Below are positions 17,478 to 26,652 of a DNA stretch of 64,000 nucleotides, in pieces (the first letter of the stretch is position 1; each line of letters begins with the position of its first letter). The DNA lies in contig NZ_CABFKI010000010.1 in the NCBI RefSeq assembly GCF_901764995.1, positions 1 through 64,000 of the forward strand, written 5' to 3'. Source of the DNA: Actinobacillus porcinus. Lineage in GTDB: Bacteria > Pseudomonadota > Gammaproteobacteria > Enterobacterales > Pasteurellaceae. Made by a program: the position numbers and the translations under genes. The notes under the pieces are model-generated. The model saw nothing but the letters and a program-made list of their open reading frames with translations, searched no databases and was not told where the DNA came from.

Positions 17478-19601
17478 TTATTCTTGATCAACAACGGCTT
17501 CTGCTGCCGGAGCTTCCGCAGTAGTACTCAAGTCTTTCATGGTTAAACGAATACGACCTTGACGATCGATTTCAACCACTTTCACGGTCACTTCTTGACC
17601 CACTTGAAGGTAATCAGTCACTTTCTCAACGCGTTCTTCTGCGATTTGAGAAATATGGACTAAGCCTTCTTTACCGCCAAGAATAGAAACGAAAGCACCG
17701 AAATCCGCTAAACGTGTCACTTTACCTTGGTAAACCACGCCCGCTTCCACTTCCGCAGTGATTTCTTCAATACGCGCCATCACTGCACGTGCGGAGTTAG
17801 CATCAACTGCCGCAATTTTCACTGTACCATCGTCATCGATATCAATTGACGTAGCGGTTTCTTCTGTTAATGCACGAATCGTTGCACCACCTTTACCGAT
17901 CACGTCTTTAATTTTCTTCGGATCGATCTTCATGGTGTAAATACGCGGTGCATATTCAGAAATTTCCGCACGTGGTGCAGGAATCGCTTGTTCCATGACA
18001 CCTAAAATGTGCATACGCGCGCTTTTCGCTTGATTTAATGCGATTTGCATAATTTCAGGGGTAATCCCTTCAATTTTGATGTCCATTTGAAGCGCAGTCA
18101 CGCCGGTACGCGTACCCGCTACTTTGAAGTCCATATCGCCTAAGTGATCTTCATCACCTAAGATATCTGAAAGAACAACAAATTTTTCATCTTCTTTCAC
18201 CAGACCCATTGCGATACCCGCAACGGCCGCTTTGATTGGCACACCGGCATCCATTAAGGCAAGAGATGCACCACAAACTGACGCCATTGATGATGAACCA
18301 TTTGACTCAGTAATTTCAGACACCACGCGAACAACGTATGGGAATTCCGCTAAGGTTGGCATTACGGCTGCAACACCGCGTTTTGCTAAACGACCGTGAC
18401 CGATTTCGCGGCGTTTTGGCGAACCAATACGACCTGTTTCACCTACAGAATATGGAGGGAAGTTGTAATGGAATAAGAAAGTATCTTGACGTTCGCCTGT
18501 TAATTCATCAAGAATTTGCGCATCACGTTCCGTACCTAAAGTTGCAACTGCTAACGCTTGTGTCTCACCACGCGTGAAAATCGCAGAACCGTGAGTACGT
18601 GGTAATACGCCTGTGCAAATATCTAAAGCACGAACGGTATCCACAGTACGACCATCAATACGTGGTTCGCCTGCGATAATACGACCGCGTACGATTTGAC
18701 TTTCAAGTGCGGTGAAAATATCAATAATTTTGCCTTCGCTCACTTCTTCGTTTTGTGCCGTAATTTGCGCAATCACATCCGCTTTAATAGCGTCAATTTG
18801 CTCATAACGCACTTGTTTTTCAGTGATACGATAAGCATCACCTAAACGGCTTTCAGCAATGGCTTTCACTTGGTTGATTAATGCTGTATCCGGTTCCGGT
18901 GCAACCCAGTCCCAACGTGGTTTGCCTGCTTCTGCGGCAAATTCTTTAATGGCTTCCACCACCACTTGTTGTTGCTGATGACCAAATACTACAGCGGCTA
19001 ACATTTGTTCTTCTGTTAAAATGTCTGCTTCAGATTCAACCATTAATACGGCTTTGTCTGTCCCAGCCACCACTAAATCTAAACGGCTGTGTTTTTGTTC
19101 CGCCATGGTTGGGTTTAGCACAAATTGATCATTGATAAAACCAACGCGCGCTGCACCGATTGGACCATTGAATGGCACGCCTGACAATGAAAGAGCGGCT
19201 GAAGCACCGATCATTGCCACTAAATCAGGACTGATTTGTGGATTAACCGACACAACGGTTGCAATAATTTGGATTTCGTTTAAGAAGCCTTCAGGGAATA
19301 AAGGACGGATTGGACGGTCGATTAAACGAGCGATTAAGGTTTCACCTTCAGAAGGACGACCTTCACGTTTAAAGAAGCCACCGGGAATTTTACCCGCGGC
19401 ATAAGTACGTTCTTGATAATCCACCGTTAATGGGAAAAAGTCTTGACCTTCTTTAACGTCTTTTTTCGCCACAACAGTCACGAAAACCGTTGTGTCATCC
19501 ATGCTTGCCATAACAGCAGCCGTTGCCTGACGCGCGATTGCGCCGGTTTCTAAGGTCACTGTATGTTGACCATATTTAAATTGTTTTACAATTGGATTCA
19601 C
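17478..19601 (-). CDS. pnp: Polyribonucleotide nucleotidyltransferase (PNPase)
   Basis: A 707-residue exoribonuclease. Two RNase PH domains are visible (N-terminal [25 protein letters not shown]; second with [14 protein letters not shown] and [29 protein letters not shown]). A KH domain ([20 protein letters not shown]) and an S1 domain ([31 protein letters not shown]) follow. It degrades RNA 3'-5' phosphorolytically. The start is GTG 19601 (read [11 protein letters not shown]), which matches the conserved MNPIVK N-terminus and has AAAGGAA upstream; the longer frame to 19676 is untranslated leader. Confidence 0.95.
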   Translation of the reverse strand: MNPIVKQFKYGQHTVTLETGAIARQATAAVMASMDDTTVFVTVVAKKDVKEGQDFFPLTVDYQERTYAAGKIPGGFFKREGRPSEGETLIARLIDRPIRPLFPEGFLNEIQIIATVVSVNPQISPDLVAMIGASAALSLSGVPFNGPIGAARVGFINDQFVLNPTMAEQKHSRLDLVVAGTDKAVLMVESEADILTEEQMLAAVVFGHQQQQVVVEAIKEFAAEAGKPRWDWVAPEPDTALINQVKAIAESRLGDAYRITEKQVRYEQIDAIKADVIAQITAQNEEVSEGKIIDIFTALESQIVRGRIIAGEPRIDGRTVDTVRALDICTGVLPRTHGSAIFTRGETQALAVATLGTERDAQILDELTGERQDTFLFHYNFPPYSVGETGRIGSPKRREIGHGRLAKRGVAAVMPTLAEFPYVVRVVSEITESNGSSSMASVCGASLALMDAGVPIKAAVAGIAMGLVKEDEKFVVLSDILGDEDHLGDMDFKVAGTRTGVTALQMDIKIEGITPEIMQIALNQAKSARMHILGVMEQAIPAPRAEISEYAPRIYTMKIDPKKIKDVIGKGGATIRALTEETATSIDIDDDGTVKIAAVDANSARAVMARIEEITAEVEAGVVYQGKVTRLADFGAFVSILGGKEGLVHISQIAEERVEKVTDYLQVGQEVTVKVVEIDRQGRIRLTMKDLSTTAEAPAAEAVVDQE

Positions 19602-19742
19602 TCTGTTGTTCCTTTTAAATAAACTTTTTAATTCAATAATAAGTTTCATTTTCCAAATTGCGACTAGCAAAAACAATCTTGGTTTGACGGCGTAAAATCA
19701 TTTTTGATAGCCGCACGCTAAAACGGAAAATAAAACTGCCGT

Positions 19743-19772
19743 ATTATACTCGCCTTTTGGCGGGATTGGTAA
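19743..19772 (-). promoter_or_regulatory. Probable pnp promoter
   Basis: On the minus strand TTACCA (-35, 19767-19772) and TATAAT (-10, 19743-19748) are separated by 18 bases. The predicted start leaves a leader of about 135 bases, usual for pnp, which is autoregulated through its leader in other bacteria. Confidence 0.6.
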
Positions 19773-19858
19773 CTTTATTTGCAAATTGCTTGTTCTTTCT
19801 GAAACCAAGTATTAAACTTGCTCGCAATAACCCTATTTAAATTCAAGGGAGAAACGCT

Positions 19859-22351
19859 ATGGTGCGTAAAACAACAACTAAAACAACTAAAACAACTAAA
19901 ACAACAAAGAAAATAACAACGAAAAAAACATCATCGACAAAGAAAACGACAACTAAAACACGCAAAAAAACAACCGCACTTTTAGATCCTATTCATCTCG
20001 ATCCGAACTATCTACAAGAACAAGCGAAATACGAAAATCCTATTCCAAGTCGTGAATTTATTTTGCAAGTCATTCGCGAGCAAAATCAGCCCATGAAACG
20101 CGATGACTTGCTCGATATTTTTGGTATTCAAGATGAAGAACGCGCGGAAGGCATACGCCGCCGCTTGCGCGCAATGGAAAATGACGGTCAGTTAGTTTTT
20201 ACTAAACGCCAATGTTACGCCCTGCCCGAAAAGTTAGATTTATTAAAAGGGACGGTGATTGGGCATCATGACGGCTACGGTTTTTTACAACTAGAAAATA
20301 GCCGCAACGAAAAAGATTTGTTTATTCCCAACACCCAGATGCAACGGGTCATGCACGGTGATTTTGTGTTGGCACAAAAAAGTGGCTTTGACCGCCGCGG
20401 CCGTCAAGAAGTGCGCATTGTTCGTGTGTTAGAAAGCCGTAAAAAAGAAATCGTTGGACGGTTTTTCTTAGAAGACAGCATTGGTTATGTGGTACCTGAT
20501 GACAGCCGAATTGGACGCGATATTTTGGTGCCAAACGAAAGCCGTATGGGCGCGCGTATGGGACAAGTCGTTGTAGTCGCATTACGCCCACGTACCGCCA
20601 GTTTCAGCGCGCCGGTAGGCGATATTATTGAAATTCTCGGCGACAATATGGCAAAAGGCATGGAAGTGGAAATTGCGATTCGCAACCACGATATTCCCCA
20701 TCAATTTCCACCCGCAGTAGAAAAAGCGGTAAAAAAATTCAGCGAAGAAGTGCCTGAAGAAGCGAAACAAGGGCGCGTAGATTTACGCGATTTACCGCTC
20801 GTGACCATTGACGGCGAAGATGCGCGCGATTTTGATGACGCCGTCCATTGTCGCAAAGAAAAAAATGGCTGGCGTTTATGGGTCGCCATTGCGGATGTGA
20901 GCTATTATGTTCGCCTACGTTCTGCTTTAGACGCAGAAGCGCGCAATCGTGGTAACTCGGTCTATTTCCCAAATCGCGTGATCCCTATGTTGCCGGAAAT
21001 TTTGTCCAATGGACTTTGTTCGCTCAATCCACAAGTGGATCGTCTCTGTATGGTCTGTGAAATGCAGCTTTCAAATAAAGGTCAACTGAAAAGTTATGAA
21101 TTTTATGAAGCGGTGATGAACTCGCATGCGCGTTTAACTTATACCAAAGTGGCAAAAATTTTGGATGGCGATGAAGCATTACGTCAGCGTTACGCCGGTT
21201 TAGTCCCTCATTTGGAAGAATTGCATGCCATGTATAAATCCTTGCTGGCGGCGCGTCATCAGCGCGGTGCCATTGATTTTGAAACCATTGAAAGTAAATT
21301 TATTTTCAATGAATTGGGACGCATTGAACGTATCGAACCTGTTGAACGTAATGACGCCCATAAAATCATTGAAGAATGTATGATTTTAGCCAACATTGCT
21401 GCCGCAAACTTTATGGAACGTCATCAAGAGCCTGCACTTTATCGTATTCACGCCGGCCCGAGTGAAGAAAAATTAACCGCCTTTCGTGCCTTTTTAAGTG
21501 AGTTGGGATTAACTCTTGAAGGGGGAATGAAACCCACCACGGCGGATTACGCCAAATTATTGGTGCAAGTGAAGGAACGCTCTGACCATGAACTTATCCA
21601 AACGATGCTGCTGCGCAGTTTAAGTCAAGCGGTTTACAATGCGGATAATATCGGGCATTTTGGCTTGGCATTGGAAGAATACGCCCACTTTACCTCGCCA
21701 ATTCGCCGTTATCCTGACTTAACCTTACACCGAGGGATCAAATATTTACTTGCCAAAGGCAAAGGCTCCAAACGCAAAACCACCGAAACAGGCGGTTATC
21801 ATTATAGCCTTGATGAAATGGACGAATTAGGCGATCATTGCTCCATGACGGAACGGCGTGCGGATGATGCCACACGCGAAGTAGCGGATTGGCTGAAATG
21901 CGAATTTATGCAGGATCATATTGGCGATGAATTTGATGGCGTCATTTCGTCAGTCACGGGGTTTGGCTTATTTGTCCGATTAGACGATCTCTTTATTGAT
22001 GGGCTTGTTCATGTGTCCACCTTAGATAATGACTACTACCAATATGATGCGGCGGGACAACGCTTAATTGGCGAAAATTCAGGCATGATTTACCGTCTTG
22101 GCGACAGAGTACGCGTACGAGTTGAAGCGGCTAACCTAGATCAACGCCAAGTGGATTTCAGCTTAATTTCAAGCAAACGCACACCGCGCCGAGTGGGAAA
22201 AACCGCAAAAACCAAAGCTAAAATTGCCGCAAAAACCACCGCACTTTCAGCGCCTAAAAACAAAGGCAAATTGAAAAAACAAAAAAGTGCGGTGAAAAAA
22301 TCGAAAGTTTCAGACAAAGCCAAGAAACCCAATAAATCAAGAAAAAAATAA
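19859..22351 (+). CDS. rnr: Ribonuclease R
   Basis: An 830-residue 3'-5' exoribonuclease (RNB family). It has an N-terminal helix-turn-helix-like region ([26 protein letters not shown]), cold-shock domains, and the RNB active site [17 protein letters not shown] with its Asp cluster. [18 protein letters not shown] and a C-terminal S1 domain ([30 protein letters not shown]) follow. The first 40 residues are a Lys/Thr tandem repeat and the last 60 are Lys-rich. GGGAG stands before ATG 19859. It forms a conserved pair with rlmB 15 bases downstream. Three uptake signals lie inside the low-complexity ends. Confidence 0.95.
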   Translation: MVRKTTTKTTKTTKTTKKITTKKTSSTKKTTTKTRKKTTALLDPIHLDPNYLQEQAKYENPIPSREFILQVIREQNQPMKRDDLLDIFGIQDEERAEGIRRRLRAMENDGQLVFTKRQCYALPEKLDLLKGTVIGHHDGYGFLQLENSRNEKDLFIPNTQMQRVMHGDFVLAQKSGFDRRGRQEVRIVRVLESRKKEIVGRFFLEDSIGYVVPDDSRIGRDILVPNESRMGARMGQVVVVALRPRTASFSAPVGDIIEILGDNMAKGMEVEIAIRNHDIPHQFPPAVEKAVKKFSEEVPEEAKQGRVDLRDLPLVTIDGEDARDFDDAVHCRKEKNGWRLWVAIADVSYYVRLRSALDAEARNRGNSVYFPNRVIPMLPEILSNGLCSLNPQVDRLCMVCEMQLSNKGQLKSYEFYEAVMNSHARLTYTKVAKILDGDEALRQRYAGLVPHLEELHAMYKSLLAARHQRGAIDFETIESKFIFNELGRIERIEPVERNDAHKIIEECMILANIAAANFMERHQEPALYRIHAGPSEEKLTAFRAFLSELGLTLEGGMKPTTADYAKLLVQVKERSDHELIQTMLLRSLSQAVYNADNIGHFGLALEEYAHFTSPIRRYPDLTLHRGIKYLLAKGKGSKRKTTETGGYHYSLDEMDELGDHCSMTERRADDATREVADWLKCEFMQDHIGDEFDGVISSVTGFGLFVRLDDLFIDGLVHVSTLDNDYYQYDAAGQRLIGENSGMIYRLGDRVRVRVEAANLDQRQVDFSLISSKRTPRRVGKTAKTKAKIAAKTTALSAPKNKGKLKKQKSAVKKSKVSDKAKKPNKSRKK

Positions 22352-22366
22352 ATTAAAGGAAACAAA

Positions 22367-23104
22367 ATGTCCGAAAATATCTACGGTATTCATGCCGTAA
22401 AATCCTTTTTAGAACGAACGCCTGAACGTATTATCGAAGTCTTTGTGCTCAAAGGGCGTGAAGACAAACGGTTACAACCCTTACTTAACGAGTTACACCA
22501 TTTAGGCATCGCTGTGCAATTTCTTAATCGCCAAACCTTGGATAACAAAGCCAACGGCGAAGTTCATCAAGGGGTGATTGCGCGCGTGCAGCCTGCGAAA
22601 GAACTCAATGAAAACGATTTGGATGTTATTCTTGCCAATAAACAAAATCCATTTTTGTTGGTACTTGACGGCGTGACCGATCCCCATAATCTTGGGGCTT
22701 GTTTACGTACGGCGGATGCAGCGGGTGTGGATGCGGTTATTGTGCCAAAAGACAAATCCGCACAACTCACTTCAATTGCGCGCAAAGTAGCTTGTGGCGC
22801 AGCAGAAGTTGTGCCCTTAATTCGCGTTACTAATTTGGCTCGTACATTACGTGATATTCAGCAAAGCCATAATATTTGGGTAGTGGGAACCGCAGGCGAA
22901 GCCACCGAAACCATTTACCAAACCAAACTCACCGGTGCGCTAGCGTTGGTCATGGGCGCGGAAGGTGACGGTATGCGCCGCTTAACCCGCGAATGTTGCG
23001 ATCAATTAATCAGCATCCCAATGGCCGGCTCCGTGTCATCATTAAACGTCTCCGTAGCAACAGGGGTGTGTTTGTTTGAAATTGTGCGTCAAAGATTGGG
23101 GTAA
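22367..23104 (+). CDS. rlmB: 23S rRNA (guanosine-2'-O-)-methyltransferase RlmB
   Basis: A 245-residue SPOUT methyltransferase that modifies G2251 of 23S rRNA. It has an N-terminal substrate-binding domain ([25 protein letters not shown]) and the knotted C-terminal domain with [37 protein letters not shown] and [28 protein letters not shown] lies 7 bases before ATG. It follows rnr as in other gammaproteobacteria and is the last chromosomal gene before the CRISPR locus. Confidence 0.95.
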   Translation: MSENIYGIHAVKSFLERTPERIIEVFVLKGREDKRLQPLLNELHHLGIAVQFLNRQTLDNKANGEVHQGVIARVQPAKELNENDLDVILANKQNPFLLVLDGVTDPHNLGACLRTADAAGVDAVIVPKDKSAQLTSIARKVACGAAEVVPLIRVTNLARTLRDIQQSHNIWVVGTAGEATETIYQTKLTGALALVMGAEGDGMRRLTRECCDQLISIPMAGSVSSLNVSVATGVCLFEIVRQRLG

Positions 23105-23118
23105 ATTGGGGAATGAAA

Positions 23119-23141
23119 AGTGCGGTCAAAATGACCGCACT
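23119..23141 (+). terminator. Inverted uptake-signal hairpin after rlmB
   Basis: AGTGCGGTCA and TGACCGCACT form a 10-bp stem with loop AAA, 14 bases after the rlmB stop. It probably ends the rnr-rlmB unit, although no U tract follows. Confidence 0.6.
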
Positions 23142-23323
23142 CAGCGCCTGGATAAACGCTAAACAAATAAGGCTGTAAACAAATTTGTCTATTACACCTT
23201 GTTATGGATACGACTTTCTTTGGGCGTTATTTTGGCATATTAGTTTTAATGGACTCGATCACCAATAATGTAGTTTAGGTCTTTCGACTAATACTGTTGG
23301 TTCAATCTCATCTAGTATTCAAC
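23142..23323. other. Spacer between rlmB and the CRISPR array with a decayed leader-distal repeat
   Basis: No gene is visible. ACAAATTTGT (23179-23188) repeats the core of the palindrome found at the cas unit starts. The last 12 bases of a CRISPR repeat (AGGTCTTTCGAC, 23277-23288) remain, followed by a 35-base spacer-sized segment (23289-23323). This marks the old, decayed end of the array. Confidence 0.6.
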
Positions 23324-24717
23324 GTTTCAATCCCTTTGAAGCAGGGCAAGGTCTTTCGACATCAACACAAAGTGAATATAAAAAACGTGAAGAGTGTTTC
23401 AATCCCTTTGATACAGGGCAAGGTCTTTCGACTGTTAGCTTGCTTGGGTGTGTGGGCTTTCACCGTTTCAATCCCTTTGATACAGGGCAAGGTCTTTCGA
23501 CACTGCCAAGAGAGCGACAACGGAACGTTAGATGAGTTTCAATCCCTTTGATACAGGGCAAGGTCTTTCGACTGGTGTGAGTACAGGTCACGCGTTTATT
23601 ATGGGTTTCAATCCCTTTGATACAGGGCAAGGTCTTTCGACAAAACATTTTTACAACTGCGCGAAGAAAAAAGGGTTTCAATCCCTTTGATACAGGGCAA
23701 GGTCTTTCGACAATCCACCTTAATGCCCAATTTTTAGACCATATGTTTCAATCCCTTTGATACAGGGCAAGGTCTTTCGACGGCTTAATGTTTTTTGTAA
23801 CCGGTTTGACTTCATCTGTTTCAATCCCTTTGATACAGGGCAAGGTCTTTCGACCAAATGCGCGCCGAAAAAATCCGCAGCCTGAATGCTGTTTCAATCC
23901 CTTTGATACAGGGCAAGGTCTTTCGACCTATGAACGATAAGCAATATATTCAATTTGAAGCGTTTCAATCCCTTTGATACAGGGCAAGGTCTTTCGACGC
24001 TATGGAACGAATACAGTAGTTACGCGGGGGACGTTTCAATCCCTTTGATACAGGGCAAGGTCTTTCGACATCTTCACAACAGATGAGTCAAAAACAGAGA
24101 TAGTTTCAATCCCTTTGATACAGGGCAAGGTCTTTCGACCGGAGCGTGGGCGTTTACGTTGGATCGTATATGGCGTTTCAATCCCTTTGATACAGGGCAA
24201 GGTCTTTCGACGCTTTGATGGTTTAACTACAAATAGGAGCATAAAGTTTCAATCCCTTTGATACAGGGCAAGGTCTTTCGACGTTTTTACAACGGAGGAG
24301 TCAAGATCCGAGCTAACGTTTCAATCCCTTTGATACAGGGCAAGGTCTTTCGACAGATGGAGATAAACATCAAAATCGCAAACTTGATAACGTTTCAATC
24401 CCTTTGATACAGGGCAAGGTCTTTCGACTTGGGGGGATAATGTATATTTCAATGGTTACGGTGTTTCAATCCCTTTGATACAGGGCAAGGTCTTTCGACA
24501 AAAAACGTTTTTACAAATGCGAGCGGAAAAAATCCGTTTCAATCCCTTTGATACAGGGCAAGGTCTTTCGACAAAATATTTCAGATCTTATCTGATGCGG
24601 TTGAGCAGTTTCAATCCCTTTGATACAGGGCAAGGTCTTTCGACAGTTTGAGCCTTTACAATTAGCTAGAATGGTATTCTGTTTCAATCCCTTTGATACA
24701 GGGCAAGGTCTTTCGAC
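23324..24717 (-). CRISPR. Type III-A CRISPR array: 20 repeats of 37 bp, 19 spacers
   Basis: Twenty 37-bp repeats start at 23324, 23396, 23465, 23536, 23605, 23675, 23745, 23818, 23891, 23962, 24033, 24103, 24175, 24246, 24318, 24392, 24463, 24536, 24608 and 24681. Spacers are 32-37 bases. Written in the inferred transcript sense (minus strand) the repeat begins GTCGAAAGACC and ends GGGATTGAAAC, giving the AUUGAAAC 5' crRNA handle typical of Cas6-processed type III systems. The leftmost repeat has a 2-base change (GAAGC for GATAC), and a further decayed repeat lies left of it. The old end is therefore on the left and the leader is on the right, beside cas2. Many spacers read as open sense-strand codons on the plus strand, which also supports minus-strand transcription. 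Confidence 0.97.
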
Positions 24718-24890
24718 TGCGGAAGGGATTATTTTTCTTACATTTCAATAAGTTAAACAACGGCTTCCCAAAATTTCTGAGAAGCCGAAGAGTTAGCTGT
24801 TGAATTGATTGAAAAATCATCAACTTTATTCCTTCCACTTGTCAAAAACAGCGATATTTTAACAAAAAACACCGCACTTTTCGAGCGTAA
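24718..24890 (-). promoter_or_regulatory. CRISPR leader between cas2 and the array
   Basis: This AT-rich 173-base segment adjoins the conserved end of the array and should hold the array promoter and integration signals. A TTGACA-like -35 (24840-24845 on the complement) is present, but I see no clear -10 at the right spacing. A 7-bp hairpin CGGCTTC/GAAGCCG (24761-24787) followed by TTGTTT on the minus strand may be a weak terminator for the cas2 transcript. One uptake signal (AAAAGTGCGGT) lies at about 24871-24881. Confidence 0.6.
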
Positions 24891-25181
24891 TTAGACAACC
24901 TGCGTATTTAACGGCAACGCTGTCCAAATAACCCCTTCGGGCAAAACCGCTTTCCCTAGCTGCCATTGCTTACCATTGGAAGGAAGCGGATAAACACGCA
25001 AATCATCCTCTTTTTTATGAAAAAAACGCATTACATCATCAATACAGGCTTGTAATCCCTTACGCTCCCCCTCAAATAAAAAAATACTGTATTGAATAGG
25101 CGTAGCGTGCTTAGCCATTACCTTGTGAATTCTTTGCAACCGTTTTTCATCACTAATATCATAACCTACTAAAAAATGCAT
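24891..25181 (-). CDS. cas2: CRISPR adaptation protein Cas2 (second copy, array-proximal)
   Basis: A 96-residue ferredoxin-like Cas2. The N-terminal beta strand carries the conserved aspartate (MHFLVGYDISDEKRLQRIHKV), then HATPIQYSIFLFEG and the C-terminal strand RVYPLPS. Cas2 dimerises and bridges Cas1 dimers for spacer integration. It starts 8 bases after cas1 with AGGAGG before ATG 25181. It differs clearly from the other Cas2 at 26273-26557, so this locus has two unlike Cas2 proteins around one Cas1. Confidence 0.9.
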   Translation of the reverse strand: MHFLVGYDISDEKRLQRIHKVMAKHATPIQYSIFLFEGERKGLQACIDDVMRFFHKKEDDLRVYPLPSNGKQWQLGKAVLPEGVIWTALPLNTQVV

Positions 25182-25189
25182 AATGCCTC

Positions 25190-26263
25190 CTAAAAATAAA
25201 ATTCATAATTACTCAACATTGTGCGCTGATTAAAATAATAGTTCTCCAACAAGCGTTTCCAGTTTTGCTCATATTGCAACAAACTGGCTGGCGAAAGCTG
25301 GCTGGCACGGCGTTGTGGCGAACAATCCAATTGGCAAGTCTTAAACAATTGCACCAAATCATAACAATTTTCCGTTAGCATTTTGCGCCAATTAGCAATG
25401 ACACGTTCATATTCTTGATAGAAATGAATGCGCCCTGCTTTACCAAGTAAGCAGCCTTCTTGCGTGGTGTTAAAATGCTCTTCACGCAAAATATTTTGAC
25501 GAAAACAACTCAACAACCAGTTATCCACAAGCGGTCGAATTGGCTCAATTAAATCACAAGCCAGCGACTCACGCCCATAATCTAAACTATGAAGAAAACC
25601 GATATAAGGATCCAAACCTGCACCATAGGCGGTTAAAACAGCTTCCGAATGTAACAACGTATAACTTAATGACATTACCGCATTAAACGGATCTCGTGGC
25701 GGACGGCGGTTTCGACCCGCAAACCGTAATGCAGGCGGAAGGTAAAGGCTTAACGCAGTAAAATAAACATTTGCCGCCCTGCCTTCAATACCACGTAAAG
25801 ATGCCAAATTTGTCTGTTGCTCAATCTTACCGATGAGCCCTTCTAACTCTTCTGCCTTTGGCACAAGCAAGATTTTTTTATCTAGTCTTGCATTGGAAGC
25901 TTGCCACAGCCAATTTTTCTGTGTAACAAGTTTGAGCGTGATCAGTTTTTTGGCAAAAGCAAGGCAGAACGCTTCATTGTTTGAGAGTTCATATTGTGAG
26001 AGGCGGCGTTCTGCGTCATTGTGTGGTTGCGACATAAACAACGTTGGTATATTTTTACGACCTGAAAGGCAAATAATCCCAATATTTCTTTCTCCCAATT
26101 TAGCCAATAGCGAAGCCTGTAATTTCACATCGCCTTTCAAATAAATTCGCTCAATCGGCGCAAGAGGAATGGTACCGATCCGTTCTTCATTTTCATAACA
26201 AACCAAGGTATCACCACTCATTTTAATTTCCGTGCCTTTGCGATCAATATATAAGCTAGACAT
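25190..26263 (-). CDS. cas1: CRISPR-associated integrase Cas1
   Basis: A 357-residue Cas1. The N-terminal beta domain (SLYIDRKGTEIKMSGDTLVCYENEERIGTIPL.PIERI) is followed by the helical catalytic domain with the conserved glutamate in RGIEGRAANVYF and the histidine and acidic residues in GFLHSLDYGRESLACDLIEP. Length and order match Cas1 of type III loci. No reverse transcriptase fusion is present. It lies between two cas2 genes in a tight run, with AGGAGG before ATG 26263. Confidence 0.95.
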   Translation of the reverse strand: MSSLYIDRKGTEIKMSGDTLVCYENEERIGTIPLAPIERIYLKGDVKLQASLLAKLGERNIGIICLSGRKNIPTLFMSQPHNDAERRLSQYELSNNEAFCLAFAKKLITLKLVTQKNWLWQASNARLDKKILLVPKAEELEGLIGKIEQQTNLASLRGIEGRAANVYFTALSLYLPPALRFAGRNRRPPRDPFNAVMSLSYTLLHSEAVLTAYGAGLDPYIGFLHSLDYGRESLACDLIEPIRPLVDNWLLSCFRQNILREEHFNTTQEGCLLGKAGRIHFYQEYERVIANWRKMLTENCYDLVQLFKTCQLDCSPQRRASQLSPASLLQYEQNWKRLLENYYFNQRTMLSNYEFYF

Positions 26264-26272
26264 AATGCCCTC

Positions 26273-26557
26273 CTATATCAATAAAAAAGGTTGCGTGGAT
26301 TGTAATGTTGCTTTGCCGAATAATTCGACTTCTGTGTCTTGATGGAGTTGATAAATAAAAATACGATCTTCGCTATTTTCCATAAGTGCGGTCATTTTTT
26401 CCTTCAATTTTGCCAATTCGTGTGGCGTTAGCCAACACTCATAAAAGGATTTCTGCCCGCCAATGGCATAAGCCTCCACTTGCTTATGAATGCGATAAAG
26501 CCGTTTGCTGTCGGCTATATCATAAGCAATGAGATATCGAGTTCGGGTAGTGTCCAT
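26273..26557 (-). CDS. cas2: CRISPR adaptation protein Cas2 (first copy, upstream of cas1)
   Basis: A 94-residue Cas2-family protein: RYLIAYDIADSKRLYRIHKQ with the conserved first-strand aspartate, then GGQKSFYECWLT and RIFIYQLHQD. It shares the YDI(A/S)D..KRL.RIHK pattern with the second copy but differs elsewhere. Its ATG (26557) has GGGAGG 7 bases upstream, and both lie inside the 45-codon ORF at 26515-26652, so the two are probably translationally coupled. cas1 follows after 9 bases. Confidence 0.88.
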   Translation of the reverse strand: MDTTRTRYLIAYDIADSKRLYRIHKQVEAYAIGGQKSFYECWLTPHELAKLKEKMTALMENSEDRIFIYQLHQDTEVELFGKATLQSTQPFLLI

Positions 26558-26652
26558 TCTTCAGCCTCCCTAAAGAGATCATAGAGATACGGCTCATCAT
26601 TACTACAATGTGCAAAAATGATTTGTTGGATTTCTTCTAAAATATCGCCCAT
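26515..26652 (-). CDS. Unrecognised 45-residue acidic protein at the head of the adaptation module
   Basis: A small frame starts MGDILEEIQQIIFAHC and ends ELDISLLMI. It has a perfect Shine-Dalgarno (AAAGGAG, about 6 bases before ATG 26652) and is strongly acidic (11 Asp/Glu against one Arg). Its last 43 bases overlap cas2 in another frame. It is the first frame after a 350-base spacer with a likely -10 (TATACT) at 26777-26782, so it heads the cas2-cas1-cas2 transcript. I do not recognise the family. It may be a real small protein of the adaptation module or a leader frame that couples translation of cas2. Confidence 0.55.
   Translation of the reverse strand: MGDILEEIQQIIFAHCSNDEPYLYDLFREAEEWTLPELDISLLMI

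Noticed and set aside
23297..24242. Open frames of 68-84 codons on both strands across the CRISPR array
   Set aside because: They consist of translated repeats (for example CIKGIET) and have no independent gene features.
24761..24787. Hairpin in the leader as a definite intrinsic terminator
   Set aside because: The stem is only 7 bp and the following TTGTTTAAC is not a clean U tract; kept only as a note in the leader entry.
25190..26263. Reverse transcriptase fused to or next to Cas1
   Set aside because: No YxDD motif or RT-like frame is present; Cas1 has normal length.
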